Positions 17,660-28,800 of a DNA stretch of 64,000 nucleotides are shown one piece after another. Source of the stretch: Virgisporangium aurantiacum (lineage in GTDB: Bacteria > Actinomycetota > Actinomycetes > Mycobacteriales > Micromonosporaceae); contig NZ_BOPG01000013.1 of NCBI RefSeq assembly GCF_016863635.1, positions 1 through 64,000 of the forward strand, read 5' to 3'. Made by a program: the position numbers and the translations under genes. The notes under the pieces were generated by a model. It did not search any database. It was given only the letters and a program-made list of their open reading frames with translations, and was not told the DNA's origin. Each line of letters opens with the position of its first letter. The stretch's first letter is position 1.

Positions 17660-18855
17660 GTGACAGATTCGCCAGCTCAAGGTCACCAAGGGCCCGCTCC
17701 AGAGAACGGGCGGAACGGCCCGTCCGAGCGGCCGACCGAAGACCGAACCGCTCACACGGATGGCGAGAACGACGCGACGTCCCAGCCCGAGAGCGACGCT
17801 GGTACGCCGGGCTGGCGGCCGGGTCCTGACATCGGAGTAGGACTCGGCGGCATCGTCGCGGCGGTCGCCGCGTTGAGTCGCTCCGGCATGGCTCTCGCGC
17901 TCATTCTCATCGGGCTGACGATCGCCATCCTGTTCGCCGTGCATCGCTGGCGACAGCGGCGCGCCATCCTGGCCGGCGTGGTCGTCACCGTCGTCGTTCT
18001 CGCGGGAGTGAGCTTCTGGTTTCTGGCCGAGCCTGGTTCGCTGTCGGGCGATCCGGTGAGCGATCCGGTGGACGACCGTCCACAGTCCACCGCCGCGGCG
18101 ACCCCAGCCGTTCCCCAGCCGGGTAGCGGAATCTCACAGCCCGGTGCCGGGACCTCGCAGCCTTCCCCTCAGTTGCGGGCAAACGTCGCCTTCATGGTGG
18201 AAGGACCGAGGATCGCTCTGCCAGGCGATCTCGACCCCGAAAGCCGACGGCAATACACCGAATACCCGGACTCGGATCTCGTGTGGCGCTCGAGAAGCGG
18301 CTCCGCGAGGTCGGCGGATACTACGCCGGTTCGGTCGTCCTGCAGATCAGCCTGCAAGCCGTGGGCAACGTGCCGATCCGCGTCTCCGACGTGCGCCTGA
18401 GCAACATCAAGCGGGAGCCGCCCATCAACCACACACTGGTGGCCTATCCGACCGGTGCCGACGAGAAGACCTTCAAGATGACCTTCGATCTAGACGAGCC
18501 GGTTCCCGTCGCAAAGGAGTACAGCGACACCGGAGGTGCCGGACAGCCATTCTTCCAGAATCGAACGTTGACGTTGAATCAGTCCGATGACGACGTGCTG
18601 CTACTCGCCATCAGCGTCGAGAAGTGGTCGGTGTCATTCGGCGTGAGCATCGACTACGTCGTCAACGGTCAGCGAGGGGTCGTTGAGGTGAAGGACGAAG
18701 GGCGGCCGTTCCGCGTGACCGGATACAACTGTCCCCGCCCGGGTCAGACTTACACGCCCTATCAGCAGATCTGGGATGCACTACCAGGAACCGACAACGG
18801 CAAGCTCGGACCCATCGACGATCATGAAGCATACCGAAGCCTGTGCAACCGCTAG
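17660..18855 (+). pseudogene. Two-TM membrane protein with C-terminal beta domain, one apparent frameshift
   Basis: The frame from the GTG at 17660 encodes a polar ~50-residue N-terminus, two hydrophobic segments (GLGGIVAAVAALSRSGMALA to AILFAV, and ILAGVVVTVVVLAGVSFWFL), a proline/glutamine-rich linker and a domain starting VAFMVEGPRIALPGD. At ~18283 the sequence must shift back one base (GTGTGGCGCTCGAG) to continue as ALEKRLREVGGYYAGSVVLQ and on to the stop at 18855. A single lost G explains it. Reading across the shift gives ~398 residues. A separate downstream protein starting near 18283 has no ribosome site. The upstream neighbour is transcribed the other way, so the two membrane genes may share a promoter region. 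Confidence 0.72.
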
Positions 18856-19144
18856 TCCGATCGACGTGCCAGAATGTCAGAATTGAGTTCTGCCTCAATC
18901 GATGATCTGGAACTCTGCCCGAACATATATTTGTCCTTCGTCGCAGGATGGTCATATGCATCGGATGAATTCTGCTTCACTCGTCACCGGGGAGGCGCGT
19001 GCCGATCGGTGCGATCAAATCTCCCCTGTCCAGGCCGAAGGGCATCTCCCTCAGTACTCCGTTTCGGGGTGCCTCACTGTCTGGTGTCTGGGCGGCTGCT
19101 GAAGATTTGTGTGATGGTCTTCGCCGAACATCTGGAGTGATGAC
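18856..19144. other. Intergenic region before the trypco1-protease operon
   Basis: About 290 bp without a supported gene. It is noticeably richer in A and T than its surroundings (for example AACATATATTTGTCC near 18920) and probably carries the promoter of the 19145-21305 operon. Confidence 0.5.
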
Positions 19145-19483
19145 GTGGATCAACCCCTCGACACATCCCACCCCTCATCGCAGACCCGGCTCCTCGTCGA
19201 CTTCGGGCCACGCGCCGGTCTCAAGAACGTCACCTCCCGGCCCGAAGCGCTCGCTGCCCGCTCCGCCGACGCAGTGGACGCCGCCATGGCGTCGATCCAC
19301 AACCTCGCCGAACGGGTCAACACCACGGTGGGCGGAATGATCCGCCGGCCGCGCAATATTCAGGTCGAGTTCGGCATCAAGATGGACGCCGAGGCGGGCG
19401 CCCTGATCGCCAAGACGAAAGTCGAGGCTCATCTCGTGGTGACCCTCCTCTGGTCCGACGATGAAGACAACGGGAATTCGTAG
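19145..19483 (+). CDS. Trypsin-co-occurring (trypco1, CU044_2847-type) protein
   Basis: The 112-residue protein starts at a GTG with GGAG seven bases upstream. It has a short beta N-terminus (RLLVDFGPRAGLKNVTSRPE), a helical middle and the C-terminal pattern PRNIQVEFGIKMDAEAGALI followed by VEAHLVVTLLW. The (V/I)xVEFGIKLxAExGxxIAK signature is that of the trypco1 family, which is found beside trypsin-like STAND proteins in bacterial conflict loci. Its coding sequence overlaps the start of the protease-STAND gene by 23 nt, so the two are translated together. It is thought to regulate or be processed by the protease partner. Confidence 0.85.
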   Translation: MDQPLDTSHPSSQTRLLVDFGPRAGLKNVTSRPEALAARSADAVDAAMASIHNLAERVNTTVGGMIRRPRNIQVEFGIKMDAEAGALIAKTKVEAHLVVTLLWSDDEDNGNS

Positions 19484-21305
19484 GCAACGTCTTCGGGAAA
19501 TCACGGTCGAGGTCCGCGACGCGCACACCGGGGAAGCGGCCGGAACCGGCGTTCTCGTTTCGGCGGACGGCCTCGCTGTCACCTGTGCGCACGTAGTCGA
19601 GGCGTGCGGTGTCGATCCCCGAGAGCTGCACGGCGATGATGTTCTCGTACGCCTACCGCAGACCCCGCTGCATCCGGCCATCGACCGACTCGCCAAGGTT
19701 ATCTGGCATCCGCTCGACCACGACGACGACTTGGTTGTTTTAGAGCTGGCCGGCGGACCGGTGCCACCCGAGCGGGTTGGTATCTGCGGTCCTGCCGGCG
19801 AGGATGCGGATGGGCAACCGTTCCAAAGCTGGGGGTTCCGACTGCGTGGCGACTACACCAAGGGCCTGATGGCACGTGGCTTGGTTGACGCTCATGTCCC
19901 GTCTGAGCGCAACTATCTGTACGAGCCTCTCCAGCTCACATCGGCGCAGCTCGACTCCGGCATGAGTGGGTCGGCCGTCCTGGACATCGCGCGCAATCTC
20001 GTGATCGGCTTCGTGTTCCGTGTCTGGGAACCAGGCGAGTCGCCGAAGGATCGGGACCTCGCCTTTGCTGTGGACGCCGGCCTGCTCGCCCACTCCCCGC
20101 TGGCCGACACCATTGTTACGACGTCAGTTCCACTCGGGCACGTCGCGCAACCGGTGCTCCATCAGGGCCTCGTCATGCCGCCGACCACCGAGGCCACCCT
20201 TGACCAGCAGCCGGTCCTCAACGAGCCGCCAAGCCATCTCGGCGCCTACGTGGGGCGGGAGTCGCTGCTGACGTTCCTCACCGAGGCGTGGGCGGATCCG
20301 GGTTGCAAGCTGACCGGACTGTTTGGGCCGTCCGGCATCGGCAAGACCAGCCTCGTACGGCAGTGGCTCGGCAAGATCGGCGCCAACGACGAGGCAGACG
20401 GGCCGTCGGTGTTCTGGTGGACGTTCGACCCGGCGAAGCAAGAGGAGGACGACTTCCTGGTCGCGCTGATCGGGCACCTCTCCGGCGGGGCGCTAAAAGG
20501 CGCCACGATCCCGTCCTCCGCGGCGAAAGCGAATCTGGCGGCGTACCTCCTGCAGACCGTACCGCGGGTCATCATCGTGCTGGACGACCTCTCCTCGTAC
20601 CAAATGGAGAGCGGCGATCTTTACGGCTGCTTCCAGCACAGCGGCATCAAGGACTTCGTCAATTACCTAATTTCCGCTGATCAGCGGACGCTGGCGATCC
20701 TGACCAGTGACCTGCCCTTTCCGGAGCTTGAGAACGTCCCGGGGGTCGTGTTCGCGGCCGTGGAGCCGCTGAACGCGGACGAGGGCATGCGCCTGCTGAC
20801 GATGAATGGGGTGCACGGCGACGAGGCCACGCTGCACAGCATCGTCGCCGATTGGGGCGGGCATCCGCAGGCGTTGACAGCGGTCGCAATCTATCTTCGC
20901 ACCCGCCACCTGGGCGACGCTCGGTTCGCCGGAGATCTTCCCCTGGGCTCCGCGGATGGTTCATTCGCTGACCGGCTACTGGCTATCGGCGAGGCGATCC
21001 AGGAGCGCCGGTCCCAGGCCGATCGCGCTGCCCTGGAGGTTCTGGCGCTGGCGCGTGGCCCGCTGCCGGCGGACGTGCTGTCTAGAATTCTCGCCCGGCT
21101 CGCCGGCACGGGGCACATCCCAGCTGCTCCCTCGGCCCTAGGAGATCTACTCCGGTCGGCGGCGGTGCGGGAAAGCACCGCCGGTTTCATCCCTCACCCG
21201 GTCCTGCGAAACCTTTACCGGACGCGTTTACGCAAGGCTCCGGCGGAGTACCTGATCGCCGCCCATCGCCTGCTGGCCAACCATTACTACGCGATTGGCG
21301 TCTGA
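19461..21305 (+). CDS. Trypsin-like serine protease fused to a STAND NTPase
   Basis: Residues 1-~200 form a trypsin-like domain with a visible triad: His44 in TCAHVV, Asp90 in DHDDDLVVLEL and Ser169 in DSGMSGSAV. Residues ~255-480 form a STAND ATPase: YVGRESLLTFLTE, Walker A GLFGPSGIGKTSLVRQ (~284-298), a Walker B-like VIIVLDDLSS (~373) and a sensor TLAILTSDLPFPE. The remainder is a helical winged-helix and bundle region ending at residue 614, without long sensing repeats. There is no signal peptide, so the protease acts in the cytoplasm. The architecture is that of a nucleotide-controlled protease in conflict systems, where NTP-driven oligomerisation switches on proteolysis. The gene overlaps its trypco1 partner and ends 19 bp inside the convergent TPR gene. 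Confidence 0.88.
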   Translation: MKTTGIRRQRLREITVEVRDAHTGEAAGTGVLVSADGLAVTCAHVVEACGVDPRELHGDDVLVRLPQTPLHPAIDRLAKVIWHPLDHDDDLVVLELAGGPVPPERVGICGPAGEDADGQPFQSWGFRLRGDYTKGLMARGLVDAHVPSERNYLYEPLQLTSAQLDSGMSGSAVLDIARNLVIGFVFRVWEPGESPKDRDLAFAVDAGLLAHSPLADTIVTTSVPLGHVAQPVLHQGLVMPPTTEATLDQQPVLNEPPSHLGAYVGRESLLTFLTEAWADPGCKLTGLFGPSGIGKTSLVRQWLGKIGANDEADGPSVFWWTFDPAKQEEDDFLVALIGHLSGGALKGATIPSSAAKANLAAYLLQTVPRVIIVLDDLSSYQMESGDLYGCFQHSGIKDFVNYLISADQRTLAILTSDLPFPELENVPGVVFAAVEPLNADEGMRLLTMNGVHGDEATLHSIVADWGGHPQALTAVAIYLRTRHLGDARFAGDLPLGSADGSFADRLLAIGEAIQERRSQADRAALEVLALARGPLPADVLSRILARLAGTGHIPAAPSALGDLLRSAAVRESTAGFIPHPVLRNLYRTRLRKAPAEYLIAAHRLLANHYYAIGV

Positions 21306-22507
21306 CCCTCCCCGCGGAGCAGATTCTCCGCCACATCGTGTGCCCTGCTGTAGCCCAGACCACCGGCCAGGTCGCGCGCTAGGTGAGCCTCCGCCCTTGC
21401 GTTGGTCATATTTCCCTGCGCCGCGTACGCCGACGCCAGGCACACACGTGCGTCCGTCTCCATGCGACGCAGTCCGTATGACTGCGCGATCGTCATCGCC
21501 TCGCTCGCCGCGACCAACGCCGCGGACGGCATGTCCTGGGCGTTCGCGTACTGCGCCTGCGCCAGCAGCACCTCGGACAGCACCTGTTTGCTTCCCGCTG
21601 ATCGCGCCATGTCCACCGACTCCTCGGACCATCGCCGCACCTCGTGCGGGACGACGTCCGACGGGATGACCGTAAGTTGCGACAGCACCAGCGCGACGTC
21701 AGAGGTCCAGCCCTGCTCCCGGCAAAAATCCAAGTTAGCGAGCGATACCCGGAACGCTTCGGCAAGGTGCCCTGTGTAGAGCAGGTGCAATGCATAGCGA
21801 ATGCCGCTCAGGCTGTACAGCATCGGGACAGAGGTCTCCTCGACGGCGATCCGCAGCGCTGCCTCGTACGAGCGCCGAGCGCCGACGCGATCGTCGGTCA
21901 GGTCGCTCACATAGCCGGTGAGGGTGTACGCGACCAGAGCGTCCTCCCGGTCGCCGGACTGCCCGGACAAGCGAAGGGCGGTATCGGCGCTGGCAAGGCA
22001 GCTGGCCAGCGCGCCCGTCGCCAAATGGGTCTCAGCGAGGTTGTGGTAGGTGATCGCGGCGTTGTGAGGGTCGCCCACCACCATCGCCGCGTTGGCCGCC
22101 CGGAACGCCAGTGCCGTCGCCTGTTCCATTTCACCGAGGGCGTGCAGACAGACGGCCGTCTCGTGCATCAGCCAGCGCCGGGACTGCGGGTCGCCCGTGC
22201 GCGGATCCAATGTGACGTCGCGCAGCGGATAGAACTGTCGAAGCAGGTCCAGCGCCGCCTCGTAGCGGCCAAGCACGCTGGTCAGCTCCGCCCTAGGCCC
22301 CCGATAAAGCTGGTTGTGCAGGATCGCCGCAGCGGCGTCAAAGTCACCCGCCGATGCCGCGTGGTAGGTCGCCTCGATTAGCTGCGTCACCTTCGCCGCG
22401 AGTGCCATCCGGGGGCCGTCGCTGGCGTGCATAAGACGCGCGTCGAGCGCCGAGTTTCCCCAGGCCGCGGTGTGCTCACCCGCATAGTCGGCCGATATCT
22501 CGGACAT
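21287..22507 (-). CDS. Tetratricopeptide-repeat protein
   Basis: Starting at the ATG at 22507 (MSEISADYAGEHTAAW) the protein has 406 residues. At least six TPR-like helix pairs are visible, including AVCLHALGEMEQATALAFRA, ITYHNLAETHLATGALASCL and CLASAYAAQGNMTNARAEAH. The longer open frame up to 22774 contains no ribosome site and runs through tRNA-like debris. TPR proteins of this size and composition often act as regulators or scaffold subunits in actinobacteria. It converges on the protease-STAND gene with a 19-bp 3' overlap, so it may belong to the same island without being in the same operon. Confidence 0.75.
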   Translation of the reverse strand: MSEISADYAGEHTAAWGNSALDARLMHASDGPRMALAAKVTQLIEATYHAASAGDFDAAAAILHNQLYRGPRAELTSVLGRYEAALDLLRQFYPLRDVTLDPRTGDPQSRRWLMHETAVCLHALGEMEQATALAFRAANAAMVVGDPHNAAITYHNLAETHLATGALASCLASADTALRLSGQSGDREDALVAYTLTGYVSDLTDDRVGARRSYEAALRIAVEETSVPMLYSLSGIRYALHLLYTGHLAEAFRVSLANLDFCREQGWTSDVALVLSQLTVIPSDVVPHEVRRWSEESVDMARSAGSKQVLSEVLLAQAQYANAQDMPSAALVAASEAMTIAQSYGLRRMETDARVCLASAYAAQGNMTNARAEAHLARDLAGGLGYSRAHDVAENLLRGEGQTPIA

Positions 22508-22843
22508 ACGACCCAGCGTAGGGAACCACGCACCGGGCGACAGTGCCGAATTGGCTGATCGGCAACAGGCGGCGACCGCAGCCAGGTCGCGGCGTAGCGC
22601 GGTGGCTTGGGAGGTTAGACGGGACCAGGTTGTCGGCTTCGATCCGCGAGTCCTGCGTCGGATTGCACCAAACTGACATAATTCCGCAGCCGAACCGGTG
22701 GATGCAGGGCTGGTCTGGCTCCTGCCAGGGACACGAACCCGCACTTCATCGCCGTTCGCCAGCAGGGATGCCATGACGCGACCGTCACGCTCCGAAGCTC
22801 CTTGATGGCGGAACGGCCACTCGTAGATCCCTTGATTGGGCGG
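22508..22843. other. Intergenic stretch between the TPR and TcA genes
   Basis: No gene is supported. It contains copy B of the 31-bp repeat (22714-22744) and part of the hairpin at the end of the TcA gene. Confidence 0.5.
22714..22744. repeat. 31-bp direct repeat, copy B
   Basis: Partner of the repeat at 15212-15242. Inside it CTGGCTCCTGCCAG forms a 5-bp stem with a TCCT loop, and on the minus strand GCGGGTTCGTGTCCC looks like a degenerate tRNA T-arm. Confidence 0.5.
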
Positions 22844-22850
22844 TCAAGGG
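22829..22850 (-). terminator. Hairpin at the end of the TcA gene, overlapping its stop codon
   Basis: CCCTTGA at 22829-22835 pairs with TCAAGGG at 22844-22850 around an 8-base loop. The stop codon of the TcA gene lies in the stem. There is no U tract, as usual for high-GC actinobacteria, so this is a plausible but weak terminator. Confidence 0.45.
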
Positions 22851-25800
22851 GTCACAGCCGACGCGGTGTAGGTCAGCACGAGGGTTACGTCGCGCAGCGC
22901 GGTCCGCACAGCTTCCGGTGCCGTCAGCGTCCAGCCGGCGGCGGCGTCAGACGCCGCGACCTCGACCTCGAGTTCGTCGACCGCTGTCCGGACAAGCGAG
23001 CCGATCGGTGCCGCCGCGGTCGCCGTAACGGCGGGCTGGGGATCGCCCTCACGGACCGGAACCGCCGTGAGTGCTGGACCGGCCGTCAGGCTTTCGCCCA
23101 CGACCGGTGCGCTGAGGATCTCGAGGCTGCGTACGGTGACGTGTCGGCGGGAGAACATGAACGGGAACCGGTCCATGGTGATGGGGAAGGTGGCGCTGCG
23201 CGATCCTGTTCCTGGCGCGGTGAAGCGGGCCCACTCCGACGCGTAGTCGTGCCGGAGGCTGACCACCGCGGCCAGCGGCTGGTCGACGAACCGGGCGAAG
23301 GCGGTGTTGAGCGCCTCGGTTGCGACGTCCCGCAGCCGGCTGCCGCCGTCGCGAGCCGAATAGCGCAGGGTGAGTATGGCGTCAGCGATGCTGTCGTGGT
23401 CGAACTGCGGATAGCTCGCGGGCAACTCCACTCGCCAGGTGGAGATTGCCCCTCTGCCTTCGAAGGGCAGCCGTCGATCGTCGCGGAGGTTGGGCTCCCA
23501 CACTCCGGTGGCATCGACGGTGCCGCTCGTCACCACCGACTCCACCGGGCCGAAATCGTCAGTGAACCGCGGATCGTCGGCATCGAGGTCGCGCTCGTAC
23601 CCGGCGCCGCCATCGGCCCGGTGTCGCACCGTACTGCTGAGCAGGGTCAGTCTCGCGTGCACGGCCGTGTTCGGCCCGACCACGCACGGCAGCGTCAGTC
23701 CGACCGACTTGAGCCGGCGCAGAAAGTGTCCCGGGAAGTCCGCGTCGAAGAGTTGCTCCGGCACAGCGACGTCGCAGCGGCCGGTCGCCCGTAGGCGCAG
23801 CCAGGCAACGGGGTCAATGCGGCGTAACGACACGTGTCGGGTCAGTTCGTGTTCGCGGAGATTGCGGTCCAGGTACGCGACGTCCATCCGGTGCAGGTCC
23901 TGGGTGAGCTGTTCACCGGCGAGCAGGCCGCGGCGCAGGCTGTCCCATTGGCCGGTTCGGATGAAACTGGCCTGCGGCAGGTACAACTCGAAGCGCATGG
24001 CCCGTTCCGCCCGGCGGGCCATGTCCAGGGCCAGTTGGTACGCCGCGAAGTACGCGCCGTTGAGCTGTCCGCTCATCCAAGTGTAGAGCTGCTCGTTCGT
24101 GTACTTGTCGTGCATGAACGCGGCGACATCGTGGGCGTCGGCGATCTGTCGCCGGTGGTTGGTCAGTTCATGTTCGGTGATGGCGACCCGGATGCGAGCC
24201 GCGGCGAGCTGTTTGTCGACCTGTGCCAGCTCACGCAGCGCACTGTTGCTCTGGTGCCGCCAGTCGTCGACCCGCCGCTGGAAGCCGGCGATCGCGCCGG
24301 TTCTGGTGGCTTGGCGGTCGGCGTTGCCGGAGAGTGCACCGAGAAAGCTGCCGACCGCGTTCGCGGCGTGACCCAGACCGGAGAGGGTGGGCATGAACAC
24401 GTTGAACGCCGAGATCGAGAACAGCACCCCAGCGGCGGTGTTCGCGACACCGCTGGCGACGGCCCACGTGCCGGCGGCGGCCTGCCAGCCGAGCTGGTCC
24501 ACCTCGGTTCGCACCAAGCCGAGTCCCCGGACGTCGGCATCCAGGTTCGCGGAAGGCACCAGCGGCAGCCGCGACGGTTCCTCGACGACCGGTGACTGCT
24601 CCGCGGGCTCGTGCACCTGCCCGCCGGTGAGCAGGTACTGGAAGTGGCGGTAGCGGCTGGCGGCCGTCTCGCGGGCCGTGACGAGCGCCGCGACGTTGGC
24701 TTTCGCCTCCTCGACCTGGCTGCGGCGAAGTTCCAGAACGAGTTCGAGAAGCGCCGCCTCCTGGTCCGTGCGTAGCCGGGCGAGGTGTTCAGCGTCGTGC
24801 TTTTCGAGCGCCGCGAGTACGGCACCGCCCAGGTTGCGGACCTCACCGCACAGCTGCGCGGCTCGCGCGGCCCAGAAGGAGTACCGGTACGGGGACAGCG
24901 GTGCACCGATGGCCGCGACCGCCGCGTCGATGTCCACGCCGGCCGCGACGGCGCGGACGAGCAGCTCCGGGTCGATCGGCGGCGGGTACAGCGGAAGCGG
25001 TCGTTCGACGCCGTCGATGTTCTGGCAATGTCTGATCTTGAAGAGTCGGTCTTCCACCGCGTCCCAGTAGTCCAGCAAACGATCGTTGTGCGGCACGCAG
25101 AAGTACGTCAGACCGGTGCTACGCAATGCGGCGGCGGCGTCCTGGTCCGCCTCGGACGAGCCGGCGACGCCTTGTTCCGCGAGCCCTCCCATGGCGGCCT
25201 GCAGGGCCGCGACGAGCGGGTGATCGGCCAGCGAATACCAGACGTCGGCGAAGGCGTCCCATCGGCCGACCATCGAGCGGTATGTCAACGCCGGCGGTTG
25301 AAGCTGCGGCTGGATGCGTCGGGGCCGCGGCCCGAGCAGTTGCGCCGCTTGGACGTAGCGCGCGGTCGCCTCGACGAGCGCCTCGCGGGTGTCCCGGCGG
25401 AACCAGTCGTCGCCCCAGGCGATCAGGTTGTCCAGGTATGCGAACAGGACGTTCCACTGGTATGCGCCGGGGCGCAGCCGGGCGATCGCGTGCGGACGGA
25501 ACGGACTGTCGCGCCACTGCGTGACCTGGGCGATGAAGTCGGCCCGGCCGGGGAAATCGTCGTCCGGGTCTGCCAGCCACCGCAGCAGGTCCTCGATCCG
25601 GTCCGGCCGGCCTCCGCTGCGGAACGGCAGAAACTGCCAGAACCGGTTCGGGTCGGTGACGCCGGCGCCCTGCGCCTGCTCGCCGGCGGGATCGAAGACC
25701 AACCGCAGCCAGCGGTCGGCCTCGGCGTAGCGCCGCTGCGCCGACAGATGTGCCGCAACCAGGACGGGGAGATGGAGGAACAGTTCCCAGTGGTAGGAGC

Positions 25801-28800
25801 CGGCCGGTGAGCGCAGGTCGAAGGTGATGCCTTGCTCGACGATCGAGCCGGGTAGCGGCAGCGGGAGCGGCCGGTGCACCTCACGCAGCAGGCTGCCTCC
25901 GTCGGTGATCGCCTGCGTCGCCGGGCTGAACAGTTCGGCAAGGTCAGTGGCGTCGGCGCGGAACCGCACGGCAAGCGGCAGCCCGTCCGTGGTGATCCGC
26001 CACTTGAACTGCGGCGCGGTCTGCAGCAAGTACTGGCCGGCACCGTCGCGGTAGTAGAGTACGTCGGCCTCGCGCTCGTCGAGTTGCGCCACTGCCGAAC
26101 CCTGCTGCGGATTGCCGGGAAGTGCGAAGAACCGGCCGGGCGTTCCGCGCACCTGCATCAGGTGGGCCCCGATACCGACGAGCAGTGTGCCGCTGTCGCC
26201 GCTCCTCGCCAGTACCCCGTTCTCGTAGATCATGCCGCGGGTGAGCTTGCGGAGAAGCTTCGGACCGCGCCCGTGCTGCCAGTCGATGCCGCTCTGGGCG
26301 CTGACCACGAAGCTGCCTTGCCGGTCCCATCCGACGGCACGCTCCGGATCGACCATCGTCGGTGGGGCCGCGGCGGTCTCGGGCAGGGTGAAGGCGGCTT
26401 CCACTGACCACCGCTTCTCCTGGCCGACCGTCTCCGCGGTTTTCGGGAAGACGAACGTTTGGGTGGCGGTGCCGTAGGTGACGCTGAGCGTGAAGTCGCC
26501 CGCGAAGAAAGCCGGCGCGAGTGCGAGCACCACCAGGCCGGGGTTGGAGTGCCCGCTGGCGAAGTAGGACGCATCGATGACCGCAGACACTTCCCCGGCG
26601 CTGCCGGTCTCCAGCTTCGCCTTGGCCGTGACGGCGCCGCTCGTGACGGTCAACCACACGACGGCGCCGCCCGCCCGCCAGTAGGTCGGCGGTCGGAGGT
26701 CCGCGCGGGTCGCCAGCACCCGCACGGTGAGCCAGAGTTGCAGGCGGTCGTTCGTGGCGCTCGCGCTGGTCAGCCGGGGCACGATTTTCTCGCCCCGATC
26801 GACGGCCGTGTACATGCTCACGACGGCCGCCTCCTGGACGGCTCGGCTGGTCAGCGGCAGCGCCGTGACGGTCGTGGCGGCGGGCGGTTCGGTCGACACC
26901 GTCAAGGTGAAGGTGAACGTCCCCCGCTCGTCCTTGTTCACCAGCACCGGTACGTCGACGGTGTCGCGGCCGACGAGGTGCTCGCTCCACCCCTTCGCGG
27001 TGAGCCGCGCCACGCTGAGCTGCACCTGCCAGACGGGCGCGCCCCCGGTCTCGTCGCGGCGGAACAGCGGCCACGCCAGGTGCAGGTCGCCGCCGAGCAC
27101 GTACGGCATCACGTGCGTGCCGGGCAGGTCGAGGTCGATTCGCCGCCATGGGAGCCAGCGGGTGCCACCTCCGCCGATGTCCTGGCACACACGCCAGAAG
27201 TATCGGTAGGGCCGGTCGGCCGTACGCCCGACGAGGTAGAGGTCGGAGATCGCGCCGGCGCCCGACCCGCGCCGGTGCTGGTACATGCCGACGACGGACA
27301 CCCGGGACAGTTCGACCACGTCGTCGAGGAACGCGACGAGCGCCGCCTGCGCGGTCTCGGCGGACGGCTCGCCCTGCCCGAGGGTCGACTCCACGGTGCG
27401 GAAGGCGTCGCTGGCATCCTCGCGTAGTTCGGGATGCAGCCAGTTCTGCGGCCACAGGAAGACGCGACGGTTCGCCTCCCAGGTGCGGTAGGTGCGCATC
27501 CAGTCCCAGCGCCGCCGGTTCACCGCCGCGGCCGGTACCGCCGGTTCGAGACCGAGGAGGCAACGGTTGACGAACAGCTGCACGGCCGCCGTGGCACTCA
27601 ACAACCGGGTGGTATCGGCGCACGGCGCGACAAGGACATCGATCAGGTAGTACTCGTAGAGCTGGTCCGGACTGTCCAGCCCGCGCGCGAACACCAACTG
27701 GTCGACGAGCGCGTCACGCTGCCGCTCGCGGAGGCGGTCCGCGACTGGACGCACGACCTCGGTCCACGCCGCGCCCGGATAGCGCGACCGCAGCAGCCCG
27801 CGGGCGAGCGCCGCGCCCTCGGCCGGTGCACCCGCCGCGAGGAGGGCGGGCACCTGCGCCGCCTCGATCCCCAGCCGGGTCAACGCGGTCACCAGGTCGA
27901 GGACGGCGGCGACACCGACCGGGTCGTAGAAGGTCAAGCCGAAGAGGAATACCCGGTCCGCCGCCTCGACCAGCATCGGCTCCGCGACGTCGATGGCGTC
28001 GGCCAGGACGGCGAGGGCCCGTTGCCGCCGTTGCCCGACCGGACGATCGACGTCCACCACGGCGGCGGCGTACGCGTCGAACAGCGCGGGGGCGTCCGGG
28101 CCGCGGGCGCGCAGCCGCGCCCAGAGCACCGTCCGGTGCAGCGCCTGGTACCCGATCGCCGTGTCGGTGTCGGAGGATCCGCCGGGGAGCTGGTTGAGGT
28201 CGATCGCGAGCAGACCCGCCGACCGTCCGGCCGGCAGCGGGCCGGTGCCCGCCAGTCCCGCGAGGGCTCGGGCGTCCACCCCGAACCGGGCTGCGAGCAA
28301 CCCGGCCTTGTGCAGCCGCCGAACCAGGGCGAACGCGACGGGGTGCGCTCCGCTGGTGGGTGTTGCCCGCGCATCGACGTCGGCGAACCCAGGATCGAGC
28401 AGGGTCTGCACGGCCGGCGTTTGCGTGCCGGGCACGGCCAGCAGGTCCAGCAGGAGCTCGCCGACCAGCTCGGATGTGAAGCCGGTCTCCTGCGCCAACC
28501 GGTCCACCGCCGCCGCGATCCGGCGGTGTCGCACGATGGCGGCTGTCATTTCCTCGTACCTGCCGGCGGCGGTCCGGCCAGCGTGCAGCAGCGCGGTGAT
28601 TTCGCCGTCCCCGAGCAGACGGCGCCGGGCCACCCTTTCGACGTAGCTGTCCGAGTCCGCGCCCAACGCCTCGACGGCAGTCCGCCTGGCGGGATGAGTG
28701 GTCACATCCAACGCGACCGCCAGGGCCTCCTTGTCGGGCGCGTCCACCCAGCCCGACACGACGATGCGGCTGCCGGCGCCGGACTCCGCCGGCTCGACTC

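Noticed and set aside
22508..22774. Longer start of the TPR protein
   Set aside because: No ribosome site, and the extra residues come from tRNA-like debris; MSEIS at 22507 is a better start.
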